From Salinibaculum litoreum (GTDB lineage Archaea; Halobacteriota; Halobacteria; Halobacteriales; Haloarculaceae): a stretch of 64,000 nt of DNA. The stretch covers positions 1,736,001-1,800,000 of the forward strand of contig CP046866.1 of NCBI GenBank assembly GCA_009789175.1. The letters are read 5' to 3'. Within the stretch, counting starts at the first letter, position 1; each line of letters begins with the position of its first letter. Positions 7,911-13,992 of this stretch are shown here, piece after piece. The position numbers were made by a program, and so were the translations under genes. A model generated the notes under the pieces. The model was not told the DNA's origin. It made no database searches and saw nothing but the letters and a program-made list of their open reading frames with translations.

Positions 7911-8467
7911 CAGTCATCACCGCCCTCCTCGGAGAGGTCGAGACCAAAGTGGTCAGCCAGCCAGTGGATCTCCTCGCCGAGTGCTTGCGCGCCCTCGTCG
8001 GTGAGTTCGTACTCGTTAGTGCGCTTGTCCAGCTCCGATTTCTCGACGAAGTCTTTGTCGACGAGCGTGTCGAGGTTCGGGTAGAGCCGGCCGTGGTTGA
8101 CGGCTTCCCCGTAGTACTCCTCGAGGGCGCACTTGATGGCGAGCCCATATCGGGCTTCCTCGGCAAGAACCGCGAGGATTCGGACCTGGAATTTGGTCAG
8201 CTCCGCATCGACGACATCGGCAGTGGGGGTCTGTCCGGGGGTCGCATCGACGGGCTCGTAAGTACCGCCGTCCGTGACAACTGGGTTACCAACAGCATCA
8301 TGGTCGTTGCGGCCCGACTCCTCGGTGCAGGGTTCCTGGCCTGCACAACCTTTGCTCAACGGCGTCGACGACTGGTGCGCAGCGGCATCACTGTCCTCCC
8401 CGTTAGGGGTACTATTCTCCGTGAACGTGGGGTTGGTTTCATAACCCCGTAGGTTTGAGTCTTTCAT
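7910..8467 (-). CDS. PadR-like winged-helix regulator
   Basis: This is the first gene of the early minus operon, 185 residues. The N-terminal 85 residues are polar and probably disordered. Residues about 88-175 form a PadR-type winged helix: LTKFQVRILAVLAEEARYGL, then GRLYPNLDTLVDKDFVEKSE, then a wing NEYELTDEGAQAL. PadR homologues are frequent in haloarchaeal viruses and usually repress nearby promoters. It is divergent from another winged-helix gene at 8661, an arrangement that suggests mutual control through the intergenic sites. Confidence 0.78.
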   Translation of the reverse strand: MKDSNLRGYETNPTFTENSTPNGEDSDAAAHQSSTPLSKGCAGQEPCTEESGRNDHDAVGNPVVTDGGTYEPVDATPGQTPTADVVDAELTKFQVRILAVLAEEARYGLAIKCALEEYYGEAVNHGRLYPNLDTLVDKDFVEKSELDKRTNEYELTDEGAQALGEEIHWLADHFGLDLSEEGGDD

Positions 8468-8496
8468 GGCTTACCGAAATCGCGGTTCAGCGGTTC

Positions 8497-8560
8497 GGAA
8501 GCCAGGTCCGGCGTGTGCCAGCACGCCGGGCGTTTCCTACCCCGAGGGACCGGCTTCCAG
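8497..8560 (+). other. Structured element A (predicted hairpin)
   Basis: An outer inverted repeat (GGAAGCC, bulged A, GGTCC at 8497-8509; GGACCGGCTTCC at 8547-8558) encloses a perfect 8-bp hairpin (CCGGCGTG, loop TGCCAG, CACGCCGG, at 8508-8529). The hairpin and the trailing GCTTCCAG recur in element B at 13573-13637. It lies 30-93 bp upstream of the PadR-like gene. It could act as RNA or as a DNA cruciform/binding site. Confidence 0.5.
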
Positions 8561-8590
8561 TTACGACTGTGTGTTTGGGCCTACTTAATC

Positions 8591-8632
8591 CTACTGGTAG
8601 TAGCATCCAAACAGTGAACTACCAACAGTACC
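8591..8632. promoter_or_regulatory. Divergent promoter with operator-like repeats
   Basis: CTACTGGTAGTAG (8591-8603) is an inverted repeat with a 3-bp centre, and a related half-site ACTACC with CAGTACC follows at 8618-8632. A TATA-like CTTAAT precedes them at 8584. They sit between two divergently transcribed winged-helix genes, where autoregulatory operators are expected. Binding partner is unknown. Confidence 0.4.
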
Positions 8633-8660
8633 AAGTGCGGTGTTACCGTTAGTATCATGT

Positions 8661-8966
8661 ATGCACCCGCCCACCGCCGAGGTGATGCGTCTGCAACTCC
8701 CAACCGACGAGATGATCCTTCGGGAGTTGCACGACGGCCGAAACCTCGGTGCTAATATCGCCGAAGAGATCGACCGACACAAGAAGACGGTCACGAAGCG
8801 GCTCAACCAGCTCGAAGACTACGACCTCGTCAGGAATATCGGCAGGGGTGTGTACGAGATTACGGAACGGGGCCGAGTCGCCTACGACAACATCGATAGC
8901 TACGATGATGTCGAAGACTTCGACGAGTTTCTCGACCGCAAGCACGCGGAACAGCCCGACGAGTAG
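8661..8966 (+). CDS. Winged-helix regulator (phage-repressor type)
   Basis: The product is 101 residues from the ATG at 8661; ATG at 8685 (MRLQLPTDEM) is an alternative. The fold is a winged helix: EMILRELHDGRNLGANIAEE, recognition helix region KKTVTKRLNQLEDYDLV, and wing GVYEITERGRVAYD, followed by an acidic tail. This is the arrangement of small haloviral repressors similar to the phiH repressor family. It is divergent from the PadR-like gene and may be part of a lysogeny switch. Confidence 0.72.
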   Translation: MHPPTAEVMRLQLPTDEMILRELHDGRNLGANIAEEIDRHKKTVTKRLNQLEDYDLVRNIGRGVYEITERGRVAYDNIDSYDDVEDFDEFLDRKHAEQPDE

Positions 8967-8984
8967 CCCCCGCGTGCCCTGAGA

Positions 8985-8992
8985 TTTATTTA
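8985..8992 (+). promoter_or_regulatory. TATA box for the 9025 membrane protein
   Basis: TTTATTTA lies 33-40 bp upstream of the ATG at 9025, the right distance for a transcript with a very short leader. The gene therefore appears to have its own promoter. Confidence 0.5.
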
Positions 8993-9024
8993 CTGCCCGA
9001 TAGTATCTCTCGCCAGACAGACGG

Positions 9025-9612
9025 ATGAGCGAGGGGAAGTCAGACGCGAAGTGGGTCTGTGCTAGCTGCGGCGCTCGGTACGCCGAACGGAACCCGCCCT
9101 GTCTGCAGTGTGCTGGCGAGGAGTTCGCCCGCCTCAATGACGACGGGACGGACCGTATCACGGACCGGGCGGATGTCACATACCGATGCCGGGATTGCGG
9201 ACGGAAACACCCGAGAAACAGCCCTCCGTGTAACAACTGTGGTGGCATGGACTTCGAGACTGTCGGTGGCGTGAACGAGTCGCCCTCGACAGCGACTGAC
9301 ACCGACGACTCCCCAGGACTTGTCGAGAAGGTCCGCGGTGTAGTGCCGGGGCTGTCCCGGTCCCGCACGCCGCCGTCGGGCCCGAAGTCACACTCGGTGC
9401 TCAACCCCCGCGGCCCGTTTCGGCCGGTCCGTCGATGGCTGGGGTGGGGCACGCTCCTGCTGCTGGCCCTCGTCATCATCACCGGGCTTCTCTCCCCCAG
9501 CGCTGGGCTTCTCGCTGCTTTCGTGTGGGGCGGGTGGGTTCTCCCGGGGGCGTTCAGCCTGTGGGTGCTCTTCTGGTTCATCGATATGATTCTCGCGTAT
9601 CTCAAGTCCTGA
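9025..9612 (+). CDS. Double zinc-ribbon two-helix membrane protein
   Basis: The 195-residue protein carries two tandem zinc ribbons (WVCASCGARYAERNPPCLQC, residues about 10-29; YRCRDCGRKHPRNSPPCNNC, about 53-72), a low-complexity linker, and two transmembrane helices (about 140-160 and 163-190). The ribbons should face the cytoplasm. The same architecture occurs at 23397-23942 in the provirus and at 45865-46674 in the chromosome. It could tether nucleic acid or a partner to the membrane, or mediate superinfection immunity; none of these is demonstrated. Confidence 0.72.
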   Translation: MSEGKSDAKWVCASCGARYAERNPPCLQCAGEEFARLNDDGTDRITDRADVTYRCRDCGRKHPRNSPPCNNCGGMDFETVGGVNESPSTATDTDDSPGLVEKVRGVVPGLSRSRTPPSGPKSHSVLNPRGPFRPVRRWLGWGTLLLLALVIITGLLSPSAGLLAAFVWGGWVLPGAFSLWVLFWFIDMILAYLKS

Positions 9613-9861
9613 CTACGCCGCCCGTGCGAGCATCGAGAGTGCGTCTTCGAGCCAGTCCGGTTCGTCGAGATCGGCCAACTGCCCGTCCCGCCATGTCGTG
9701 ACGATGGCTTTCTTGCTTCCGGTTTTCGTCACGTCGACGCGCCACTTCCGGTCGTCCACTTCGAGGTCGACACGCACGCCGCCGCTGTTCAGTGGCTCGA
9801 CGATTTCGACGGCAATAGTCTTACCACCGATCCGAAGTTCGTCTTGCTCTTGTTCCGGCAT
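9613..9861 (-). CDS. Small beta-rich protein downstream of cdc6
   Basis: The product is 82 residues from the ATG at 9861 (MPEQEQDELR). It has alternating strands (KTIAVEIVEPLN, VRVDLEVDDRKWRVDVTK) and a C-terminal helix, like a compact beta barrel. It is convergent with the plus-strand membrane protein and lies downstream of the Orc1/Cdc6 gene, possibly in the same transcript. Function is unknown. Confidence 0.5.
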   Translation of the reverse strand: MPEQEQDELRIGGKTIAVEIVEPLNSGGVRVDLEVDDRKWRVDVTKTGSKKAIVTTWRDGQLADLDEPDWLEDALSMLARAA

Positions 9862-9906
9862 ACACGAGGACCGATGAAGAGGTGATACAAAAGTTGGGGG
9901 AGGGGT

Positions 9907-9922
9907 ATTTCCGGAGCTTCCG
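9907..9922 (+). repeat. cdc6-flanking repeat, copy 1
   Basis: ATTTCCGGAGCTTCCG is identical to 11012-11027 on the other side of the orc1/cdc6 gene and is preceded by a G-rich run. Shorter TTTCCGCAG units follow at about 9962-9979. These may be initiator-binding sites. Confidence 0.5.
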
Positions 9923-9981
9923 CAGTTTCCTGAGTCCACTGCAGTCGTGCGGTTTCACGGATTTCCGCAGATTTTCCGCAG

Positions 9982-10965
9982 TCACTCGATGAGTGACCAA
10001 CGGTAGTTGGACGTGCCGTGACGCTCCAGAAGGTTGTACTGGTGGAGCTTCCGCAGGTAAGTCCGCACCTGACGCGTGGTCCGGGGATTGTCGACGCGTT
10101 TCTGGTACCGCTCGGCCACCTCGGTCGTCGTGAGTGGCGTGTCGTCTACGTCGGCGATGACATCATAGGCGGCGCGCTGATGATCGTTCAATTGGTGGAG
10201 GCTCTTCTGGCGAAGCTCACTCCGGGCCTGGGGGAGAGCCTCGTCGATGGTAGGGCGGTCGAGATTGCCGTCACGCTGCTCGTTCGCGACGCGAAGCGTC
10301 CGGATCGCCACGCGGGCGTCGCCGTCGGCGTGGTCGGCAATCCAGTCGAGATGTTGGGGAGTGTAGCGACGACTGGGGAGGGCGTGGGCGGCTCGTTGTT
10401 CGAGAATTTCGGCAAGCTCGCGGGTGGAATACGCCCCGCATTCGATACGCTGGCCGACAGCCAGCCGACTCCGAACACGGTCGTCGATATCGGCAAAGAG
10501 GTCGTCTTCGTTGTTGGCGATGAGGACGACGTTGACGGGGGCTTCGTGGAGGTCGTAGAGGACGCGCTTGTCGGCGAGCTGATCGGCTTCGTCGAGGATG
10601 AGAATCTGGGGCTGTGGTGGATCGTCGTTGAGGTAGTCAATGAGTTCGGAGCGTCCAGTACTGCCGCGCTGGATAGCTGCGTCGCAGAGCCCGCTGACAG
10701 CCTGGTAGAGGATAGCGGTGCGCTCGTAGTGTTCCCAGCAGTTAATGTAGACAGTACGGATATTGTGCTTCCGCTCAAGGATATCGACAACCAGCTTCGA
10801 GAGCATGGTCTTGCCCGTCCCGGTGGGGCCGATAAGGTATGTCAGGTCGCTCGGAGTTGGTGGACTCAGAGTCTTGCGGAGGCGGTCGAGTTCATCACGG
10901 CGGTGGACGACAAGCTCTCGCTCTGGGACGGCGTCTTCGTCGAGAGCATCTGGTGCAGACAGCAT
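9982..10965 (-). CDS. Orc1/Cdc6-family replication initiator
   Basis: The 327-residue AAA+ protein has Walker A GPTGTGKT (46-53), Walker B ILILDEADQ (121-129), sensor I with IANNEDDLF and arginine-rich DDRVRSRLA near 165, and a C-terminal winged helix (about 255-325: TTTEVAERYQ, QVRTYLRKLHQYNLLERHG). It is shorter than chromosomal Orc1/Cdc6 proteins (about 400 aa), as seen for plasmid and viral copies. It should bind origin DNA and load or recruit replication proteins. Flanking repeats suggest that the origin is adjacent. Confidence 0.85.
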   Translation of the reverse strand: MLSAPDALDEDAVPERELVVHRRDELDRLRKTLSPPTPSDLTYLIGPTGTGKTMLSKLVVDILERKHNIRTVYINCWEHYERTAILYQAVSGLCDAAIQRGSTGRSELIDYLNDDPPQPQILILDEADQLADKRVLYDLHEAPVNVVLIANNEDDLFADIDDRVRSRLAVGQRIECGAYSTRELAEILEQRAAHALPSRRYTPQHLDWIADHADGDARVAIRTLRVANEQRDGNLDRPTIDEALPQARSELRQKSLHQLNDHQRAAYDVIADVDDTPLTTTEVAERYQKRVDNPRTTRQVRTYLRKLHQYNLLERHGTSNYRWSLIE

Positions 10966-11011
10966 ATATCTGGTACGTTCAGGGGAGATACATAAAAAGC
11001 AAGAGGGGGTG

Positions 11012-11027
11012 ATTTCCGGAGCTTCCG
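11012..11027 (+). repeat. cdc6-flanking repeat, copy 2
   Basis: This identical copy of ATTTCCGGAGCTTCCG lies just upstream of the orc1/cdc6 start, extends to a near-palindrome (TTCCGGAGCTTCCGGAA) and is preceded by GAGGGGGT. Its position at the gene's promoter fits an initiator-binding or autoregulatory site. Confidence 0.5.
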
Positions 11028-11046
11028 GAATTGTTATTCGGTCTTT

Positions 11047-11130
11047 TTACTCTTCACCCAGCTCCCGCAGGTTGACGAAATCAGCTAGGAGGTACTCGAT
11101 AAAGTATTCGCGGTAGTTTGAGCGAATCAT
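11047..11130 (-). CDS. Possible 27-residue micro-ORF upstream of cdc6
   Basis: A frame from the ATG at 11130 encodes 27 residues (MIRSNYREYFIEYLLADFVN then an acidic end) and stops with TAA at 11047. Composition is reasonable for a helix, but there is no homology or overlap to prove translation. It may equally be the remnant of a longer gene, since no start lies upstream in frame. Confidence 0.25.
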   Translation of the reverse strand: MIRSNYREYFIEYLLADFVNLRELGEE

Positions 11131-11165
11131 CTCGAAGGTGAGATGCGTGGCTGATGAGTATCGTG

Positions 11166-11225
11166 TATAAAAGGGAGGGCGTCATGTCCGGGACCGAGTG
11201 AATTCATGGGAAAGACTGTTTAGTA
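11166..11225 (+). promoter_or_regulatory. Promoter of the AT-rich cassette
   Basis: Two TATA-like boxes precede the cassette: TATAAA at 11166-11171 and TTTAGTA at 11219-11225. The second is about 22-28 bp from the ATG at 11247, the leaderless spacing. Either would give independent expression from the prophage. Confidence 0.5.
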
Positions 11226-11246
11226 CGCCGACAGCAATCTGCAGGT

Positions 11247-11945
11247 ATGGACCGGTTAGAGGAAAGCGATGACTTCGAGAATCAAATAAAACAACTGGTC
11301 AAATATTCGGATGTTTTTGTTCAGCGAACTGAACAGTTAGAACAGGCCTTGGAATCTATCACAGAGGACAATCTACAGATTGGTGAGAGTGAAATATATC
11401 GGGAAGTCGAGATAGCTCTATCTGGTTCTGGTGATTCGGACGATGAATTCGGAGCCGCTGTGGTCGGATTTTTACAGTTGATTATGGGGAGAGACATTAA
11501 CACGGCCGATTATCTGAATGAACATGGAGCAGAAAAACAGCTCGTGAACTTGGTTTTGAATTGCGTTCTAAAATACGGACGAGATCTTAACAGACTCAAC
11601 TATCGACACACCCAGGGCGCAAATTGGTGGAGTTATGCAGAGACGGACAAGATTGTTGAAGAGAACGAAATTAAGCACCGGCACAGGATAACAATTGACT
11701 ACAAAAAAGAGGTGGAAGTTGATTCCACACCCCATTCAGATTGGGCGCTGGTTCGGCACCTTCTAATGTCAATAACTGAATCGTTTAAAATGTTTAATGA
11801 GGAGGACCTTTCCATGATAGATATTGAGGAGTTCAACAGAGTTCGGGGTCTAATATATGATCTTCAGGAAGGTCTAAATGAACAAGGGGTCGAAATACCC
11901 AATAAGGACGAATTACTAAGTGACGATGAAACGGCAGATGGGTGA
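11247..11945 (+). CDS. AT-rich cassette gene 1, unknown helical protein
   Basis: This first gene of a three-gene plus-strand unit encodes 232 residues, almost entirely helical and acidic, with an N-terminal coiled-coil-like segment (QRTEQLEQALESITEDNLQ) and a conserved-looking core (RDLNRLNYRHTQGANWWSY). There is no signal or membrane segment. Codon third positions are far richer in A/T than in surrounding genes, a mark of recent transfer. No family was recognised. It is probably the cytosolic component of a cassette with the two membrane proteins downstream. Confidence 0.65.
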   Translation: MDRLEESDDFENQIKQLVKYSDVFVQRTEQLEQALESITEDNLQIGESEIYREVEIALSGSGDSDDEFGAAVVGFLQLIMGRDINTADYLNEHGAEKQLVNLVLNCVLKYGRDLNRLNYRHTQGANWWSYAETDKIVEENEIKHRHRITIDYKKEVEVDSTPHSDWALVRHLLMSITESFKMFNEEDLSMIDIEEFNRVRGLIYDLQEGLNEQGVEIPNKDELLSDDETADG

Positions 11946-12526
11946 CTGACATGGCTCCTAAGACAGAGAGAAGATCAAGGACATCGTTCGGCAGTGGTGG
12001 TTCCGTTAGCTCGGGGGATGCATTTGAGGATGTGGAGCGAACGGAAGGGGGTGCCGAAAACAGAGGATCCGGTGAGGTTGGTGCTTGGCTTCGAAAGACA
12101 CATGATGAGGACCAAAAATCAGAATTCTCGACTGTAGAGCGCGAAGCAAATGCTCTAAATGTAATTCAGTCGCAAATTGACGAGCATAAGCTCTCTCTGA
12201 GCCATCTTCAAGAGATGGTACATAGGCAGGAAGAGCAGTTGAACACCGTGGATTCTGACATAGGTGATGTAAAACAAAGAGTCAGTAGTCTTCAGTCCGA
12301 AGTAGAAAGCATGGGGTCCGAAACACAGCACCAGACTCCGAACTTGGAGAGTGCTGATTTGATTTATCGATCAGTTGTGGCTACGGGTGCTGTGCTGTCG
12401 CTCCTCGGTGCAGTGATCACCTTTGCTGCATTTGAGCTGATAACTGTGGCAGCTCTATTGGTGGGCGTCGCAGTTTTCCTTGGATACACAACACGCCGGG
12501 GACTAAAACCGATTAATGTCTCGTGA
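11942..12526 (+). CDS. AT-rich cassette gene 2, coiled-coil membrane protein
   Basis: The 194-residue product starts at a GTG overlapping the previous stop (GTGA). A Ser/Gly-rich head is followed by a long coiled coil (about residues 60-125: VIQSQIDEHKLSLSHLQEM and heptads beyond) and two closely spaced transmembrane helices (about 140-185), ending near the C-terminus. The design is a cytoplasmic coiled coil anchored by a C-terminal hairpin. AT-rich codons match its neighbours. Confidence 0.65.
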   Translation: MTDMAPKTERRSRTSFGSGGSVSSGDAFEDVERTEGGAENRGSGEVGAWLRKTHDEDQKSEFSTVEREANALNVIQSQIDEHKLSLSHLQEMVHRQEEQLNTVDSDIGDVKQRVSSLQSEVESMGSETQHQTPNLESADLIYRSVVATGAVLSLLGAVITFAAFELITVAALLVGVAVFLGYTTRRGLKPINVS

Positions 12527-12803
12527 GTGGGCCGCTACAGAGGTCCTCCTTGATGTTACAGTCTGTTTTACCCTCCTTGTGTTCTCTTCCCCTAACACTT
12601 TTGAGGCGGGTGCATCAGGTATCATCAGCTTTGTTGCTACTGGACAAGACTTGCCGCTCCCCATAGAAGTTCGAACTGCAGTAGCTGCAATACTAACAGT
12701 AGCGCTCCTATTTTTGCTCTTCTCATCGATTACTATATTCTTGTTGGAGCAGTATATCGATAGCAAGGAACTCTACGAGGAAGCGAAGCAGGACAGTTCG
12801 TAA
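12516..12803 (+). CDS. AT-rich cassette gene 3, two-helix membrane protein
   Basis: The 95-residue protein overlaps the previous gene by 11 bp. It has two hydrophobic helices (about residues 8-45, partly interrupted, and 52-77) and a charged C-terminal tail (YIDSKELYEEAKQ). It is likely to sit in the membrane with the cassette 2 product. No family was recognised. As the last of three coupled genes, it completes a possible membrane exclusion or toxin-like unit. Confidence 0.6.
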   Translation: MSREWAATEVLLDVTVCFTLLVFSSPNTFEAGASGIISFVATGQDLPLPIEVRTAVAAILTVALLFLLFSSITIFLLEQYIDSKELYEEAKQDSS

Positions 12804-12885
12804 CTGTATTCGGGTGGTCCAATTTCCTCGCTTGAGGACACTAACGAAGGACTAACGCTCGCCAGTTACATCGGTGCGGTCGTCC

Positions 12886-13059
12886 TCACTGAGCACCGCC
12901 ACCACCGACTGGATGGAGGTCTTCGCCGCCTGCCGGGACGAGATAGTGGACGGTCATCGAGTCACCGAACGTGTCGGTCGTGATGCCAACGGCGTCGTCA
13001 GGGATCTCGATGGTGTCCTCCTTATCGACCATCTGATGGCGGTGTTCGTACTCAGACAT
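12886..13059 (-). CDS. Small hypothetical protein (57 aa)
   Basis: The 57-residue product begins MSEYEHRHQMVDKEDTIEIP and ends in a Gly-rich tail. The middle (DDAVGITTDTFGDSMTVHYL) is beta-like. Its ATG overlaps the end of the preceding frameshifted gene. It is the distal member of the minus-strand unit that faces the operator region. Confidence 0.5.
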   Translation of the reverse strand: MSEYEHRHQMVDKEDTIEIPDDAVGITTDTFGDSMTVHYLVPAGGEDLHPVGGGGAQ

Positions 13060-13235
13060 CATCGCACACCTCCTCGAGGACCATCTCGTGGACCTCCTCG
13101 AAGTGTTCCTGGAGGAACTCCACGTCGTCGCCGAGCCGCTTCCGGACCCCGATTCCGGACGATGCTTCGAACTTTGTACTCGTAGTTGTCGGACACGTCG
13201 GCCTCGCCGGCGGTGCGGTCAGTCTTGCTCGGCAT
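13052..13235 (-). pseudogene. Frameshifted small gene
   Basis: From the ATG at 13235 the product starts normally (MPSKTDRTAGEADVSDNYEY), but the frame then turns into an Arg/Gly/Pro-rich string typical of out-of-frame GC-rich DNA. Shifting by one base near 13170 gives a natural acidic helix, KRLGDDVEFLQEHFEEVHEM, ending DDV at 13052. That end resembles the neighbouring protein's EIPRDIEILREH region. A single-base lesion or sequencing error is likely. The downstream gene starts by overlap in either frame. Confidence 0.55.
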
Positions 13236-13470
13236 CGTCTTTCTCCCCCTCGCAGACGACATCGCGAAGTTCCTCGAGTAGATCGGGGCGGTGCTCGCGG
13301 AGTATCTCGATGTCCCGCGGAATCTCGTCTTGTATCCGGCTGCGGACACGCGTCACCGACTGCTGGCGCTGGTGTTCCGTGGCGTCGCCCTCACCGGAAA
13401 TATACTCTCGGTCCGTGTCGGTCATCAAGGCGCGGTATCGACCCATCTGACCAGAGTTGTTCGGCGGCAT
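13219..13470 (-). CDS. Small charged protein, promoter-proximal
   Basis: The product is 83 residues from the ATG at 13470 (MPPNNSGQMGRYRALMTDTD). It contains DREYISGEGD followed by a helical region rich in Arg/Glu (VTRVRSRIQDEIPRDIEILR). Proteins of this pattern are common near control regions of haloarchaeal viruses and plasmids. Function is unknown. It is transcribed away from the operator array, opposite to the early plus operon, the position that Cro/CI-like proteins occupy in lambdoid phages. An upstream GTG at 13488 lies inside an operator and is disfavoured. Confidence 0.6.
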   Translation of the reverse strand: MPPNNSGQMGRYRALMTDTDREYISGEGDATEHQRQQSVTRVRSRIQDEIPRDIEILREHRPDLLEELRDVVCEGEKDDAEQD

Positions 13471-13479
13471 CCACCTAAG

Positions 13480-13563
13480 ACTATGCACTGGCGCACACTA
13501 ATAACTATGCACCAGTGCTTAGTATGCGCCTATGCAAACCTTTACTATGCACCAGTGCGTAGT
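13480..13563. promoter_or_regulatory. Triple operator array in divergent control region
   Basis: Three 20-bp sites share the start ACTATGCAC. Those at 13504-13523 (ACTATGCACCAGTGCTTAGT) and 13544-13563 (same with GCGTAGT end) are near-perfect dyads, ACTA-n-GCAC-CA-GTGC-n-TAGT. The site at 13480-13499 is degenerate in its right half. Spacings are 24 and 40 bp. TATA-like sequences for both directions (TTATTA read on minus at about 13497-13503; TTTACTAT at 13541) lie between or within them, so binding would control both promoters. Confidence 0.65.
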
Positions 13564-13572
13564 AGTTACTGT

Positions 13573-13637
13573 GAAGCGCGGGACGCCGGTCAGAAACTGG
13601 CCGGGGCGTGTTCCAGCACGCCCGACCGCGCTTCCAG
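13573..13637 (+). other. Structured element B (predicted three-way junction)
   Basis: A 9-bp outer stem (GAAGCGCGG at 13573-13581 with CCGCGCTTC at 13626-13634) encloses two hairpins: GCCGGT/ACTGGC with one G-T wobble, and GGGCGTG, loop TTCCAG, CACGCCC (13604-13623). The second hairpin and the trailing GCTTCCAG repeat element A at 8497-8560. It ends 11 bp before the ATG at 13648, so it could form in the leader of the early plus operon. Confidence 0.5.
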
Positions 13638-13647
13638 GCAAGGAAGC

Positions 13648-13992
13648 ATGTCAACGAAGACTCCCGCCGGTGATGAATCCACCGGCACGAACCGAAGCAC
13701 CGACACTGAAACCGCGACCATCCCTGACGGCGCTGCCCTGATCGGCGTCGACGCAGAAGGTGCGTTTCACTGGCTGGGAAACCGCGTCACCCACGATGGT
13801 GTCCCTGTCTACGTGGAAGATGATGGCGACGTTGAGGTCTGGGACCTGACCGAGACGCCCTGTACCAAGGCTGAAGACATCGTCGAGGGCTGGATCAGTC
13901 ATGTCGAACGGAAGCGTGGCACTTGGGCACGGAAGGTCTACAACCAGCCCTTGGCCGTTACCCTCGCCGAGCGCGTGGAGGTCGAAGACTGA
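13648..13992 (+). CDS. Early operon protein 1 (114 aa), unknown
   Basis: This first gene of the plus-strand early operon starts at the ATG at 13648. The N-terminal 30 residues are Thr-rich. The remainder has alternating strands (GVDAEGAFHWLGNRVTHDGV) and a helix ending KAEDIVEGWISHVERKRG. No family was recognised. Its stop overlaps the next start (TGATG). Expression is probably controlled by the operator array just upstream. Confidence 0.55.
   Translation: MSTKTPAGDESTGTNRSTDTETATIPDGAALIGVDAEGAFHWLGNRVTHDGVPVYVEDDGDVEVWDLTETPCTKAEDIVEGWISHVERKRGTWARKVYNQPLAVTLAERVEVED

Noticed and set aside
9907-9981. Canonical haloarchaeal ORB sites
   Set aside because: The repeats carry G-rich neighbours and a dyad, but do not match the ORB arrangement well enough to call; reported only as repeats.
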